Shown here: positions 12,801 to 27,800 of the stretch, one piece after another
Layout of the letters: the number at the start of each line of letters is the position of its first letter
Position numbering within the stretch: the stretch's first letter is position 1
Origin: Ctena decussata
Lineage: Eukaryota; Mollusca; Bivalvia; Lucinida; Lucinidae
Reading direction: 5' to 3'
Assembly (NCBI GenBank): GCA_963989385.1
Contig: OZ022515.1
Coordinates: forward strand, 7,348,803-7,412,802
Length of the DNA: 64,000 bases
Notes under the pieces: model-generated
The model's input: only the letters and a program-made list of their open reading frames with translations
What the model was told of the DNA's origin: nothing
The model's database searches: none
Position numbers and translations under genes: made by a program

Positions 12801-15800
12801 TCATACATTCGATTACAGTGATTACAGTTTCGACCCCATTGCTCAATGCGCTTTTACCTTGGTTCGGGTAAGATTTTTTTTTCTCAAAAAAACACTAAAA
12901 GTCTTCTTGGAATATTTCAGTGCTCCAAATAAAAATTGTACGTATGACAATTTAGGAATATTTTTCATTACTGCTCCATAATTGAGCCGCGACACGACAA
13001 AAACAACAATGTGGTTGTGCGCCCAGCGCAGACTCAGATCAGCCTGGGCATCCGCCCTGTCTGATCTGAGTCTTCGCTGTCCGCATGGAGGTAGCTTAGA
13101 CCCTTAGCTACCATTTGAGCACTTAACGAAGAGTCTGGTCAAACTTGGCGGATGCCATGGCTGATCTGAGTCTGCGCGGGGCGCACAACCACATTGTTGG
13201 TTTTGTCGTGTCGCGGCTCATAAATACTTTAAGACCCCCCATTAAAACCGTCTCGAGAAGACGAATCGGATGAGGGTTACAACGTATGTTTTCGTTGGGA
13301 AATAAGAAAAGCATATCTCTGAATTATCCTTGTTTCCCCCTTCTTATCAGGAGCTCTGCTGTTTCTTTATTATTATTTTTTTTATTTATTTTCACATTCT
13401 TTATGTAGCCGGCACAGTTGCTTTATTTGAATAAAGCATCTAAGTCGGCAACATGAAAATAACTTATTAAGTAAGGCCGCCGGCGGAAAGCAAACTTACA
13501 ACCTATGCGCTTTGCACTTCAGGTCGAAATTATACATATATGCCCGCACTTGCACGAATAGGACTTCAAAGTGACTTTGAATTATCCAGTGCTTTCAGTT
13601 ATCAGAGCTTAAATTATCTAAATTCTTGAAAAGTCCATTTGTATGGTATTATCCGATCAACTTAATATGCAGCTAAGCTGGACTTTTCGTGTTGAGATTT
13701 CTGCAGGTATACTGAGATAGATTGATTCTTTTTCTTATTAATTTTGATGAAAAGTTAATATTAGATATCTATGCAATTCTGTATTAGGTTGATAATGAAA
13801 ACATATTCCAGCCATAATTTATAGTCGGATATATTCAGTTTCAGCATTTTCTTAATAGGGCAAAAATTGCATGGACCCAAATATGTTCCAGAACTGCTGA
13901 ATGTGTCTTTATTTCGTAGCCTGTACCATATATGAGCCGCGACACGAGAAAACCAACAATGTGGTTGTGCGCCCAGCGCAGACTCAGGTCAGCATCGGCA
14001 TCCGCCTAGTCTGCGCAGAGTCTTTCCTAAGCGCTTAAAGGGTAGCTAAGGGTCTCAGCTACCCTCATGCGGACAGCGAAGACTCTGATCAGACTGGGCG
14101 GATGCCCAGGCTGATCTGAGTCTGCGCTGGGCGCACAACCACATTGTTGGTTTTCTCGCGTCGCGGCTCATATATTTTTTGTTTCTTGGGAAACGTTTAC
14201 CCTTAATAATAGAACATGCATATCTTATTCTTATCCTTTCAGCCTACCGTAATTGGAGAATCACTTCTTCTGCACAGCTTTTATATAAAGATGGTCACAA
14301 AACTTGATGACCTGCTACGTCCAAATGGTATCCGTGGTATCCATGCATTGCACTTGAAAATTGCCAATATTATTTACGTTATTGATGATGACGTCACACT
14401 CAATGATAATCCAGTTGAAATGCCGCACACAAGCGACGTGGTTAGGATAACCAAGGCGACGTCATTATTCCACAAGATAGAGATGTATGGTTTGAAGATA
14501 CTTTTCGGCGCTAACAGAATTTATATAAGGATCTCGCCATATTACAGTAGAAAGGTAGCGTCTATGCTTTTTGTGCTATTTACGGATGTATGGATGCACT
14601 TTCATGTTTTTCTGTCATTTGTTTTAAAAAGAAACATTTTGAGTTACTTCATGATTGCTTCCCTTTCCCTTTCAAAACTGACGTCTAAACGTCAAGAAAA
14701 TTAACTTAATCCTAAGGGGCAAATTATTTCAAATAGGAAGTGACTCCATCGAAAAAAGGGAGACAAATTGTAGCAGAACAGAGTTGCTATTTCTTAAGGT
14801 GTACTTATTCATCTTAAAACTAGTTACACAGTACACAAAGTAGTACCATTGTAATTCATAGAATACAGTAGTAAAAACGTCTGTTTACGAAAATACTCAT
14901 TTGGAATTCATTTAACATGAGTTTTAGAAGAGTCGACTCTATCAATTACCGAAAATTAGGCATTCTTTTGAATCTAATGTTTATAAAACATTCTTCCATT
15001 TGTAATTAAAATTAGACGACAAACCTGCTGTTGCGATTTAAAATCATTCGGTATATCATGCAGCATGATCCTGTTTTGAAAACGTATTATCATCGCGCTG
15101 AATAATAGAGAAAATAGACTTATCTTAATGAATAAAATACACTTATTTACCGAATATGAGTAGTAGTAGTAGTATTTCAATTCTCATATCGACGTTGCCC
15201 CCGCACCTCAGCGGAACCGAATATGAGCGAAAGATAAGATGTAATAACAATCCAATATATTATTTCAGTTAATGTGTTAATTTTCTTTGAAGTAATTTTG
15301 TTTTTCATTTCATCTGTGTCGTTCCGAGACAGCTTAAACAGAGCATCTTACATAAGTGCTCATGTATTATTGAATTTATTAAACGAATTGGGGGGAAAAA
15401 GATGCGAAGCTATGTCGAGCGTTTTATCGTTTTGCCCAACGAGTTTATAAATTCAATAATACAGGAGCACGAATGCAAGATTCTATTTATCATATGACAC
15501 AAAAATCACATTTTATAGCAAGTTTTGCACAAAAACGTCACGATTTCGCCATTAGAATACGACGTTTTTATGGACATCAACGCAAACCGTTACAAAGTAA
15601 TTTGCAAATTTAATCCACTAGTTGATTATCGTTTTTAATGCATGGCTTTATTAGACTCTCAGATGCGACGTCATATGATAAAAATTGTTTCTTTCTACAA
15701 TATTTACCAGATTATGGGATTGTGTGGTAATTTCAATTCTGATCGCACGGATGACTTCTACACGCCATCAAACATCATAGAAAGTTCGGCTACCACTTTC

Positions 15801-18800
15801 GTCAATGTATTTGCGGACAACAGCTGCGATCCGATCACAGATTATATCAATGTCTGTGAACAACAGACAAATTTAGTGAGTATTGCATTATTAGTTTCTC
15901 ATTTCTGCTATAGGTTTTTGCTGTTCAGTTTCTTGTCCGCTCCATTGTTGTACTACTTGAGCCGTGACACGAGAAAACAAACTAAGTGGCATGTGCGCGA
16001 AGCGAAGACTTAGGTCAGCCTGGACATCTGCCCAACCTGCTCAGCGTCTTCGCTCTCGCTTAACGGAAAGCTATGGGTTTTAGCTACCTCCATTCCGACA
16101 GCAACGACTCTGGTCAGACAGGACGGATGCCCATGCTGATCTTAGTCTTCGCTGGGCGTACATGTCACTTCATTTGTTTTATCGTATCACGGCTCTTTTT
16201 TGTTGTTACTTTATGTTACTATAAATTTCCCATTAGATGTCAGCTGTCGGTTGTTGATTTAGAATGTATCGGCTTCTGGTCATTGCCTTTTTCAAAGCAT
16301 TTTGCATAGTTGTTTTTAGACTTTAAGAAGCAGAAGGCCAAAAGCTACAATAAATAGATATCGGGACTTGGCGCGCTTGAAGTGACAAAGGTCGGTCAAG
16401 TGTCAAAACATTCATACATAATTTACGGTTGCTATATAATAGTTACTAATCATTGCGCCCAATCCCTTTGAGCAAAAAAAAAGAAAAAAAAAAGAAACTG
16501 AAGTTATTCCTGAAGACTTTAAGCCCCCCAGTAATTCATTACTGACCGTTCCAAGGCGGTAGTTCTGTTGTGGTTCTTTGTTGCCTGTTTTTGGTGTCAG
16601 AGTTTCTGTGATGTTTTACCTTATGTATGTTATTATTATTTTTGGTTCGGTTTGGGTTGCTGAGTGGCCACCTTTTGGGAACAAGCTGCTCACTCGGTTG
16701 GCCATATGTTCTCTGTATCTTGATTATTTGTAATCTTAGTTGTTTCCAACTATGGTTTGAGGGCTGGATTTGGATTTTGATTGTTTCAGTTCCTGGTCTT
16801 TGCATACTTTTTACTTTTATACGAAGCACGCAAGGTTGAAACAACACCATGACGTTATAATAATATGTGATTTACGTCGTGTGAAAAAGCAGCTTAAGGC
16901 ATATGCGAGATGAAACGATTTAGATCAGACTGTACATTTAAATATGGAGCTGCAATTCGGCATTTTGAAATTGTAAAATCGGCATTAATTTTGTTCACGG
17001 CGATTTTATTTATTTATGTTAGATAGTCATAACTGTTGCGAGGGGTCTACGAGTGAATTTGTATCAGAATGTCCCGGCTACGAAGAAATGTGCTGTATAT
17101 GATCTGATTTTCGTTTCCACAATGGTTAAAAAAATATTGCTTATTTCAGAAAACTTGTGCTGAATATGCATGCAAGCATTTGAAAGACCCTGCATTCCTC
17201 GGAAACTGTGAGGGTATAGTGAACTCGGATCGTCTATACAAGCTATGTGTCCAGGACATGTGTAAAGCTGGTTGTCATAAAAATGATCCCATGTGTCTTA
17301 GTATGGCCCATCTGTCATGGATGTGTTATAACTCTGGAGTTCCGCTGGTGTGGTATGAATATGGAGATCTGCAGACACAGTGTGGTAAGATACGATAGTT
17401 TTACCTATTCTGTCGCTTGACAGTGTGTTTCAGATATGACTATGCCACGAATATGGCAGATTTGTCGACTCTATACAGGTGCCGAATTTATAAAGTACAG
17501 CACCACCAGTAAAGAGAACTTCAATTTCAATTATTCATTCAATAGATTTGTATGTTTAGCAAAAAGCTGTCTCATTGCATGGCGACAATTCGTCCAGGCT
17601 TATCAGAACTGAAAATCTGTTTTGGGTTAGTGTATGGTACCTCGCTGCAAAAACAGTGGAATTTAAGCATCCCCCGTTTCTTGTTCGCATTATGAAGGCT
17701 CAAACAGTAAACGTATTGTGCACTTCATTAAATATATATCCATTTTAACCTGCTTTCAAAATTCTCTAGCGCTTATTGGAAAACAATTTAATGCGACCAG
17801 ACTATTGTAAGTTTGTAATTTTCAATATCTATGGCTGCGTAGTGTCCAGATACTGTGAAACACTTAATATCTGCGGTATCAAAATTTCGCGGTGAAAAGA
17901 AAATGACATATTGGCGCAGATTAATTTTGGCGGTCTTGATGTCCCATGGCTCCAGATAATAAAGAAAATTTGATGTAAATTTGTAACAATTTTCTGACTA
18001 TTCTTTTAACTTTATATTGTGGGATGCCACAATGTTTGTTTAACTTGATGGATCAAAAATATTATCAAGTGCTCTTTCTCTTAATCCCCTATATCGCCAA
18101 AATTCAGTAACTGCCAAGAATAAGTGTTTAACAGTAGTTACCATGCGCTTTGATGATTTGACCAGCTGAGGTTTTACAGAAAAATTAAAAGAAAGCTGCA
18201 AGACAGAAGCAGACTGTAAAATTTCTGCCGCAACAAAACTGACGGAAATTCTATCTTAGTTATGAAGGGTTTCCAAATAATTGTCACTTTCGTTTAACAT
18301 AAACCCCGCATAAGATGAGCCGCGACACGACAAAACCAACAATGTGGTTGTGCGCCCAGCGCAGACTCAGATCAGCCTGGGCATCCGCCTAGTCTGATCA
18401 GAGTCTTCGCTGTCCGCATGGAGGTAGCTTACACCCTTAGCTACCCTTTGAGCGCTTAGCGAAGAGTCTGATCGGATTGGGCGGATGCCCAGACTGATCT
18501 GAGTCTGCGCTGGGCGCAAACCAAATTGTTGGTTTTGTCGTGTCGCGGCTCAGATTGTTTTCCCGTCCTGTTAGCGTCGCTTTAATACTAGACGGGATAA
18601 GCGGAGGAATATTATGGCTTCGATACTGTCTGACCGTGGCTTTTCCTTTCGTCTGTCCGCCTTCTCACATGCATGGACATGTGACCGTCAGTAGTCAATG
18701 GACGGAATTTCATGAACGGGAAAATAAATATGCATCACTATAGTGCCTTGGTGCGAGTAGAGGTTAGTTATTCTCCTCGAAATAATTAAGAATCTTCAAC

Positions 18801-21800
18801 CTACTACACGATTAACCTTGGAACGACGTCGTTCCAACGTCGTTTACACGTCATGATGTCTCAGAGAAGCACATTGGCCTACGGTAACGTCAACACCTCG
18901 TCGTTCTACACAACGTCTTAACACCGTCGTCTCAACGTCGCCTCAACGTCGCTTTGGCATCTGTACGTCGCAATGCCGTCTTTGCGACTTTATTTTGATG
19001 CTATATGCCGACATTTATGTTACTTTTGTCCCATAATTCTAGCGGATTTCCTCCAATGTCCTGGCGCTGGCTTACACTACACAGAATATACGAATGCCTG
19101 TGATGCACATTGCCGTGACCTTTCTATCTCTTACGAGTGTGACCCGGATGAAGGAATCCCCGGATGTGTATGCGAAAATGGTTCCGTTGTCAACGAAGAT
19201 ATGAATATGTGTGTCTTAAAGACTGAGTGCCGCTGTGTGGATGAGTTTGACAGCGGTGTTGAATACCCACCAGGATTCAGCCTAAATACAACCTGCAAAT
19301 TATGGTAAGCGTCTACACAACGTCATTAAGGTATATTGTTACACTTCACGTGTTCTTTTTAATTTATTTTTGGTCAATTTTCAGAAAGAGAGAAATTCAA
19401 CGCTGTTTCCGACTTCCTGTTTGTTTCCATGAACAAAACATGGTCAACTCATAAGAGAAAGAATTTGCTCCTAGGGGACCAAATTATATCCTTTCAGAGT
19501 TGACGGAGGCATGATAAAAATGGTAGAGTTTTTTTTTCTCTTGAAATGGTACCTTTTTTATTCAGCTATAAGAGAGGGTGTTCTTCAGTCAGGCCACGTA
19601 GTGCAGTCCGTAGTGCACCTGACTTATAAGTCAGAGATCCTTGGTTCGATACCCAATCTGGCCCGGTCCGTTTCTCCTTCCGCTGATTCAAGAAGGGCAG
19701 TTGTCAGTCACTGGCGAAAATATGTGCACTTAGTACTGTTTAACTGCTTAGGGGGTCTAAACCTGCCTAGAAATAGTGTGGTTAGGTTAACTGACCGTCG
19801 CGGCATGACCATAGCTGTTTACCGTGGACAAAAAGCAACAAATCAATCAATCAATCTCCTTCAGTGTGACCTCAAACAAAGTCATGTAAATCAGGCGTAT
19901 CAATTCTGCTATGACATTTTTGTCCTTTTTAAAGCAAACGCAGAAATACTAATACATTCAATGTGCTGGATCTGTTTTTTGAGCAGTTTTGAATGTGTAG
20001 CCCCTCTGCTACAGCACAGATTATGTTGGGCTTAGATAGTTTGAAGAGAAAATAGTTCCATGCTTCCCCTAGTTTCAAGCCGTCTTGAAGAAAAAATGCT
20101 GTTCCTTGAGGCGCGAAGAATTTCCTTTAAGAGTTGATCCCTTTCCCATTTGAGAAGGGAGGCAATAATAAAAAGGCAGAGTTGCTTCCCTCTGAATGCA
20201 TGCATTTTCGTCTATAGGTGGTTCAGTATTCATGAACATGATACTTTTTATGAGATGTTGCCCTTCTATTAAATTTATAAACAATTTGGCAAAATCCTGA
20301 GAGAATATCTAAATTCGAAAATTGAGCTCATACTGATCCTGTGCTGTATGGTTCATTCCTTCAGTTCTGATTATTTTCAGCACATGCGAGGACGGACAGT
20401 TCAAGTGTACGGACAAATATCCAGGGCAGAACTGCACCAATGAAATTGTATGTCCTGAGAACCAACAGTACCTCCGAAATTCATTTATATGCCAGAAAAC
20501 TTGTAAATCTGTGTTCGAGTTCCAGTGTGACACGGTGGCGGTATACACTGGTTGTGGGTGCGGGGAGGACGAATACAAGACACCATCGGTAAGGATGAAT
20601 AGATGGATGTATGAATGACTTGGGAATTTACGTCCTTTCCAACAGTATTTCTGGATGGATGGAAAATCTGCGTTTTATGTCCTTTGTAACAGTATTTAAG
20701 TCATAGGACGATGAGAGGGAGATAAAGAAAGGCTTTGTGCAATGGAAACCCCGTTTATGGTAAGAAAGATTATCGCCTCAAGCGGGGCTCGAACCTGGCT
20801 CCGCTAGATCAGCAGGCCAACGCTTGACCCCCTGAGCTACGGGGGCTCCCTGTGGATAAGGAACGGATTTACCAGCAGATTGATTGAAATGGCATACATT
20901 CTCATCATTTGTTGACATTTTTGAATGAGCCTGAATGCCTCTTATCGTCGGCGTTACGGAAGAAGAAGATTAAAAATAAAAAAAACTGTGCAGCTGTCAT
21001 GATTTTTGCCTGGAACATTCAATCAGACTTGTCTCTCGCTCTCGACCAACCAAACTGCACTTAATTAGTATAAGAATGTTGAGATGGAATTATTGAATTT
21101 TGCAATCACTTAAGCAGTCGTCTTGTTGATAATTTTCAAAAAAAGTATCGTAAAGTTTTAAAAATTGGGACACCAACAATAATTACAGTAAATGCCTAAA
21201 AGTGAAACTGTGTGAATTTACAATGCAATAATGCATCCAAATGAGGCAGATGGAATGGTAATCAGTCTAGAACCTGACCAGACTACTCCTGTGGGAGCAG
21301 TCTGATGTAGGTCTACACTGTTTGGCCCGACCTATTTGTCCCAATGCTTAAACTTTTTATAGTAATTGGCATGTATTTTAAGGAAAAAAATATACGAGAA
21401 TGATTGCACTCGTATTTGAAGGTATCCATATGACTAACATGGTAATTTATTCCAAATTGTCAAATAAAAAAATTATGCACTTTTGCAATTACTAGACTAA
21501 TCATTTTGTCGATTGATTTTAACTTTTTTTGATTAGTTGTTATAAGACAATACATGTCCGAAAATACATGTAATTGCACATGTCTTCCATCTGATCGGTG
21601 AAATTGACTGTTTTTGTCTTGCCTGCGGCTTTTCCGTAGTCGTCGTTGTCGAAGGCGTAAACTTTACCGAGTTTTCGCGTTTAGCTTCGTTTTTTGACAA
21701 TGCGCTGACAGGCCAGACACCGCATTTTGCGGATTTTTGTTTAGATGAGTGTGGGTAGCTGTATGACCATCTGCCTCGGAAAGAGTTATTCATTGTGTTT

Positions 21801-24800
21801 GTCTTGGGTGCCTTTTGTGATCTGCTGTCAGTTTATGTCTTGAGCCGCGACACGAGAAAACCAAAAAGTGGTAATGCGCCCAGCTCAGACTCAAAGTGGT
21901 AATGCGCCCAGTCCGATCAGAGTCTTTGCTGTCCGCAGAGTACATGTAGCTTTGTCCGTTATCTACCCTTTAAGCGCTCATGGAAGACTCTGCTCAGACT
22001 GGGCGGATGCCCAGGCTGATCTGAGTTTGCGCTGGGCGAACATTCATATTGTTGGTATTCTCGTGTCGCGGCTCATATGATCTAATTGTATCTGTTCCGG
22101 ATCGTTGCCTATATTTTCACTTATTCCAGGGCGTATGTGTATCCATAGAGGAATGCCCCTGTTTCTATAACGACGACGCCTATGATGAAGGCAGCGAGTT
22201 GACAATAGGTCGAAATATATTGTAAGTCCTTTTCACACCTGATAATAAAGAGTACTTTTGGTAGAACAAAACAAACAGTCATGGATAATCCAGTAGGTCG
22301 TAAAGCAATGCCAACAAGCTACTGTACTAAGCCAAATAAACGCCTCCGGGGCGTTGCATTTTGCAAAAGGGGGCGTTATATAGAGCCTAAAGTGTAGTTA
22401 ATTAGCCACAGCCAAAATACCTCTAATAAGCGGTATAAAGGTGATGGATATACTTTCAGAGGAAGCAGCTCTACAGTTTTTGCCTCCCTTATATATAATG
22501 GTCAACCCTTAAAGGAACGAATTTGCTCCTTTAAGAAGTGAACCCTTTTTAAATGGCTACCTTATCTAGACAAGCAAATAGAAATTAATGCAAGCTAAAA
22601 TAGCATTATTTTCGGAAAAGAGGCAGGGCTGGGGTGTTTATTAGAGCAGGAGCGGTTTTTTTTAGGAGTAAAACGGTGCGTCATTTGGCACTTGACCTGC
22701 ATTCTTTACCTTTGGCACGTGACAGCTGGACCAGAGACCTCCTTTCTGGACAATTATTTTTCGCAATACCAACGAAATCGTTTTACGTTTATAACGTATC
22801 GAAGAAAGCTGCGTTCACCAAATATACTAAAAAGAACTATATTTGGTCATTCAGATGATGCACAGCTGAAGCAATATCCGTTGTCGACAGAGTTTTACCC
22901 TACCACTTTCTACAGAAAAAAACACATACAAAAAAACATTATGCAGGCAGATTTCTTCTACCGTTAATCCATTATAAATTATGTCAATTCCAGTCATTAT
23001 TATGGGTGACCGATTTCTTAAAGTGACTAAGTCTGTAACTATGACCATTTTCTAAATGTTTTTACTTTCTTTTTAAATCTTTCGTAAAAGTGGAACAAAG
23101 TTATGCTACCACCATAAATTTGTTTACTGTAGCTGAAAACTATACGGAAAAGTGAATAATCTTTATATAAACAGGCAGTTTTTGCTAGCTGGTAATAATT
23201 TACATCCCTCCAGAAATTCTAGACAGTTGATTGTTTACCTAAATGCTACTGCTTTGTTTTCAAGAAAATATCATGCATGTTACAAGATATACACAGTTCA
23301 AAATTGAGGATCTGAACGAAAGCTGTAAACTTATAAAGTCCATGAAGCTGTTGAAATTTATATCCCAGTTTTAGCTATATCACTGTATTCTTCAAAATTA
23401 GAAACATTAATTCTAAAAATGAAACAGCAGAAGTTACAGATTTTGCAGCTTTAAATGTTTAAAGGTATAAGAATACAATAATTTCTTCTACTTTCATTCA
23501 GTGTATGCCATGGAGGCGGCCAGTGGATAAAGACAGAGCTAGAACAAGAGGATATGGGTAATATTTTATATCAATGATCGGCGTCGTGTGAAAAGAGACC
23601 TTTTGTCATGCGCATACCTCAATTTAATACTTAAATATGTCTGTGATCTAACAGACCACACTGTGTAGATTCCACAGTATTATAAACTGTTCATGCGAAC
23701 GAGAAAAAACCTTTGATAAGACTGCGCGGATGCGCAGGCTGATCTGAGTCTTTTCTGTTCGCACATGCTATTAGGCACCTTTTTACGCGACGACCGTCAT
23801 GTATACACATTGAAAGATTTCAATATAAGAAAAAAAGAAAAAAAAACACACACGAAAAAATTAACAACAAAACAATCAGTCACGGGTACAAGGTGTTTGA
23901 AGATTGTTGCAGCTCATGGTCGATGTTAACGATCGACGTTTGAACAATTTAAATCGTATTTCAAGCTGTCAACCTATGTCAAACTCATTAATAATTCCTT
24001 GTCATTTATAAGATGTTTCTTCATCAATTAGGCGACGACCAGTCATTTTCCTTATATTCAAAATAAAATAATTACATTCCCTCTGGTTTTCCTTAGATGA
24101 ACTTTTGTCAGAGAAACACTGTTCATACTTCCATGAACAACAGTTGGTCACGCGAGGTCTCAAATGTAAACAAACGACGACATTAGTCGTTGCAACGTTC
24201 TGTTTGACGTCACGTCTTGGTGACGGTCGTTTAACTTATGCGGCATATCTGTTGGTTTGTGACAGTTTTTCGTCATATATTTTACAAATGTTGTTCTTTA
24301 AAATCGAAAATGATGCTCAAGATAATTCTAAAAGTAAATGTAATTATCAGAGAGAAATTTCATTTTTCCGAAGTTCATATAAGTACAAGTATAAGTATAA
24401 GCCCTTCGAGCGTCACTTACTTTGCACAAGACCCAATGTGTACACGTTTCCATGAACATCGGAAAAATGAAATGAGCCGCGACACGACAAAACAAACAAT
24501 GTGGTTGTGCGCTCAGCGCAGACTCAGATCAGCCTGGGCATCCGCCCAGTCTGATCAGAGTCTTCGCTGTCCGCATGGAGGTAGCTCAGACCCTTAGCTT
24601 ACCTTTTGAGCACTTAACAATGAGTCTGACCACACTGGGCAAATGTCCAGGCTGATCTGTGTCTGCGCTGGGCGCACAACCACATTGTTGGTTTTGTCGT
24701 GTCGCGGCTCAAATTCTGAAAATACTCTGGAATCAAGGAACACACCAATGAAACGAAAATAGCTGACTCGCTTTAATGGAATCTGTTCATATGCCGCAAT

Positions 24801-27800
24801 GTTATGTTGCAACATTGCCAAAACCCCTAGCACCGGCGTCAGCCTAAAGCTGTTTTGAAACGAAAAAAAAAGCCAAGTGGTCCGAGAGAACCAGAAAAAT
24901 ATGCTATCAGAACTAGGTGATGTACGGGGAGACTTTTTACGGCCGCCGCTCTACGCTGGATGTGATGATTGACTTGCGATTTTCTCTCCTTTTCAACAGT
25001 ACATGTATTAAAATTCAGTCATATCAGGACGTTGTTAAGATAATAACGAAAGGCTGTGGATAATGGAACCTTGTTTACGTTTTAAAGGATTTCCGACTCC
25101 AGAAGGATATCGAATCCATGACCGCTAGATAGGCAGGCCAGCGCTTTGCTTAAACCAGCTATCATGGCTTGCTAATCTGCACAATTCCAGCTGTAATTTT
25201 TGAAGGAATAAAGTCGACAATGCTGAAAGGCCATTTGACACAGTCCAGGCTGATCTAAGTCTGCAATTGGCGCACAACCACTTTGTTGGTTTTCTTGTGT
25301 CGCGGCTCATTTATGTAACCGTAAAGTTCTGAGTCTGGGGGACAACTAAATCTGTGCAAACAGTACATATCCAGATCGAGCTGCTCTTAAAGGGGCAGTC
25401 TTGCCAGGGTGTACACTGTATGCCTTTCCGCGCATTTTTGCAATATGAATCGAGACTGTTACGTTTTAAGATTTTTAAATTTGATCCCAATTTGTTTTAC
25501 TGTAAAGATATTTTTCTTATTTTTAGCAAACTGTGCTGTGACCGGTGAATCTCACTACCTAACCTTTGACGGCATTTACTTCACATATGACGGATCTTGT
25601 GTGTACAAGCTTGTGGAATCAATAGATCCCGATACCTATTTCTTAATTACTACAAGCAATATTCCCTGTGGTGCCAGCGCCCAAGTGTGTAGCAAGCATG
25701 TCAAGATCTTTGTAAATGGGACGACAATAGAACTAATGCGGGATTATTACCTGAAGATTGGCAATGACGTCATTACAGATCATAACTATGTAACTGATGG
25801 TATTATTGTAATCACGATGGACAGATGGCTTGTTGTTCATATACCAGAATATGATATTACTATTTGCTTTGATGGAGGTAGGTTTGAATTTGAAAATATT
25901 CTCATTCACCAGGACGTTGAAAACTATAAATACATAAAGAGAGGAAACAGACATAGAGGGTCATACACGAGTGGTCATTTCATATGAAATTTATGAAACG
26001 AGCCTTCGGCGAGTTTCGTAAATTTCAGATGAAATGACCACAAGTTATCATATGACCGTTTAAAATGGTATTTTATCGCCTTAGAAGTGAACATAATTTC
26101 AGCAACAAAACGCATTGTTGCCACGGACGTTGTCAAAAACTTTACCAGTACATGTACGTGTGGTCATACAATTTTTTATGACACGAAGTTACCCATTGAA
26201 TAACAGCGATGTCATATGATAAATAAGATTATTATATGACCAAGATGTAACACGCAATTTAACTGGCTGCTTTGACGTCATGTGCCGGTCAATATTTTGT
26301 GATATTCACCGGCCTGTCAGTGAATATTACCTTTACGCTGACGTCATTGTATTTTCGTGACGTAACGTCTGATTTACGTTGATATTAATGACGTAACGTC
26401 GCGAGATAATACCATGTAGTACCATCCTAAATATCTAAAGAAACTGAATTTAGAATTTTCATATAATAAAACAATTGTTGACCTTAATTTCGGTGAATAT
26501 GCAGTTTTATTGACCTGCAAACATAACATATTGACCTCCGCTTCGCGTCGGTCAATATGATGTTTGCAGGTCAATAAAACTGCATATTCACCTCAACAAA
26601 GGTCAATAATTGTATATTATGAAACAGGCTGGAAAACAGTTCAAACAATCGCTTAGCGGCTCTATAGAAGGGACCATAAACCAAGTGCGAATAATTAACA
26701 CTTACATCAGCCTGCGCACTGCTCAGCTGCATAAACTGACCAAAGTCTTCACTTTCACTCCGTTCAACCATTCCTATTTCCAGGGAAGCAAACATGACAA
26801 ACATGCCAAATATATACTGCTCGCAAAAAGGATGAGATATTAGCAAAAGTAAAAAAAGTAAGGAGATGAACATTGAACTGTTATACAAATTTATAAATCA
26901 AATTCTTACAGAGACCTTCAGTATTGATATTGGTACCTTAGCTTGTCACATCTTTAAGTAAGATGGAATTAGACAAAAGGTCGACTTCCAAATTTAGCAA
27001 GATTCCAGCAAAAATTAACCATTTTTCTGCAAACTTTATTAAAACAGACGCCGTATGTCTCAGTAAACAAGATACAGATAGTTTTTATGCTGTATTATGA
27101 AAGGAGGAAACGGTAGGCGTAAACGATACCATTGTGTGGTGAGTTGTCTCAACAAAAGTGACAATGGCATGGTCCCTACACCTTAAATAACGCAATAAAG
27201 CCTACCATAACGAATGTTCTCAGTTTGGAATATTATGAAGAATTAAAATATTTACACAACTTCAAGGTCCAAAAGAAAATCTTTCGCTGATGCAAAAATT
27301 AGGTGTAGCCCCATAGTAAAGTTGAAGATTTACTTCAATTTAGGCTCTAAATAGCACCCCATTTCGTAAAATACAATGCCCCGGGGCATTTAATAGGATT
27401 AATACGGTACTTTATTTGCAATGTTGCAGCGCTTCGTTTATACGTAGCCTTGGGAAAGGACTGGATAGGGCGAGTTCAGGGTCTTTGTGGGGACTACGAC
27501 GGAGTTGCTGAAAGCCCTTTTACAACCGCGCTAGGTGACCATACCACAAGTGCTGTAGAGTATGGTAACAGTTGGAATATTGCCCCAGGTCAATGTGCTG
27601 ATTCTCCAGAGATTTCGGTACATCCATGTGTAAGTGCAAGAATTAATTCGTCATAGAGTGAATGTGTTCACCATTAGAAGTAAGGGTTGGGAGAAAGAGA
27701 AAACTCTGCCATTGATTTTCAGTTTCTCCTTTTCTCTCAACTGTGCATTTTCTAACATTGCCAAGGGCGAATAATTGTACTCTGAAGTTCATAAAATGCC

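Noticed and set aside
14216..14704. Independent 162-codon gene starting at an ATG
   Set aside because: The ATG is upstream of the splice acceptor. Residues from 14243 to 14554 fit VWD2, and beyond the donor the frame runs into intron.
19511..20035. 174-codon plus-strand reading frame
   Set aside because: Most of it is translation of the 19591-19857 SINE.
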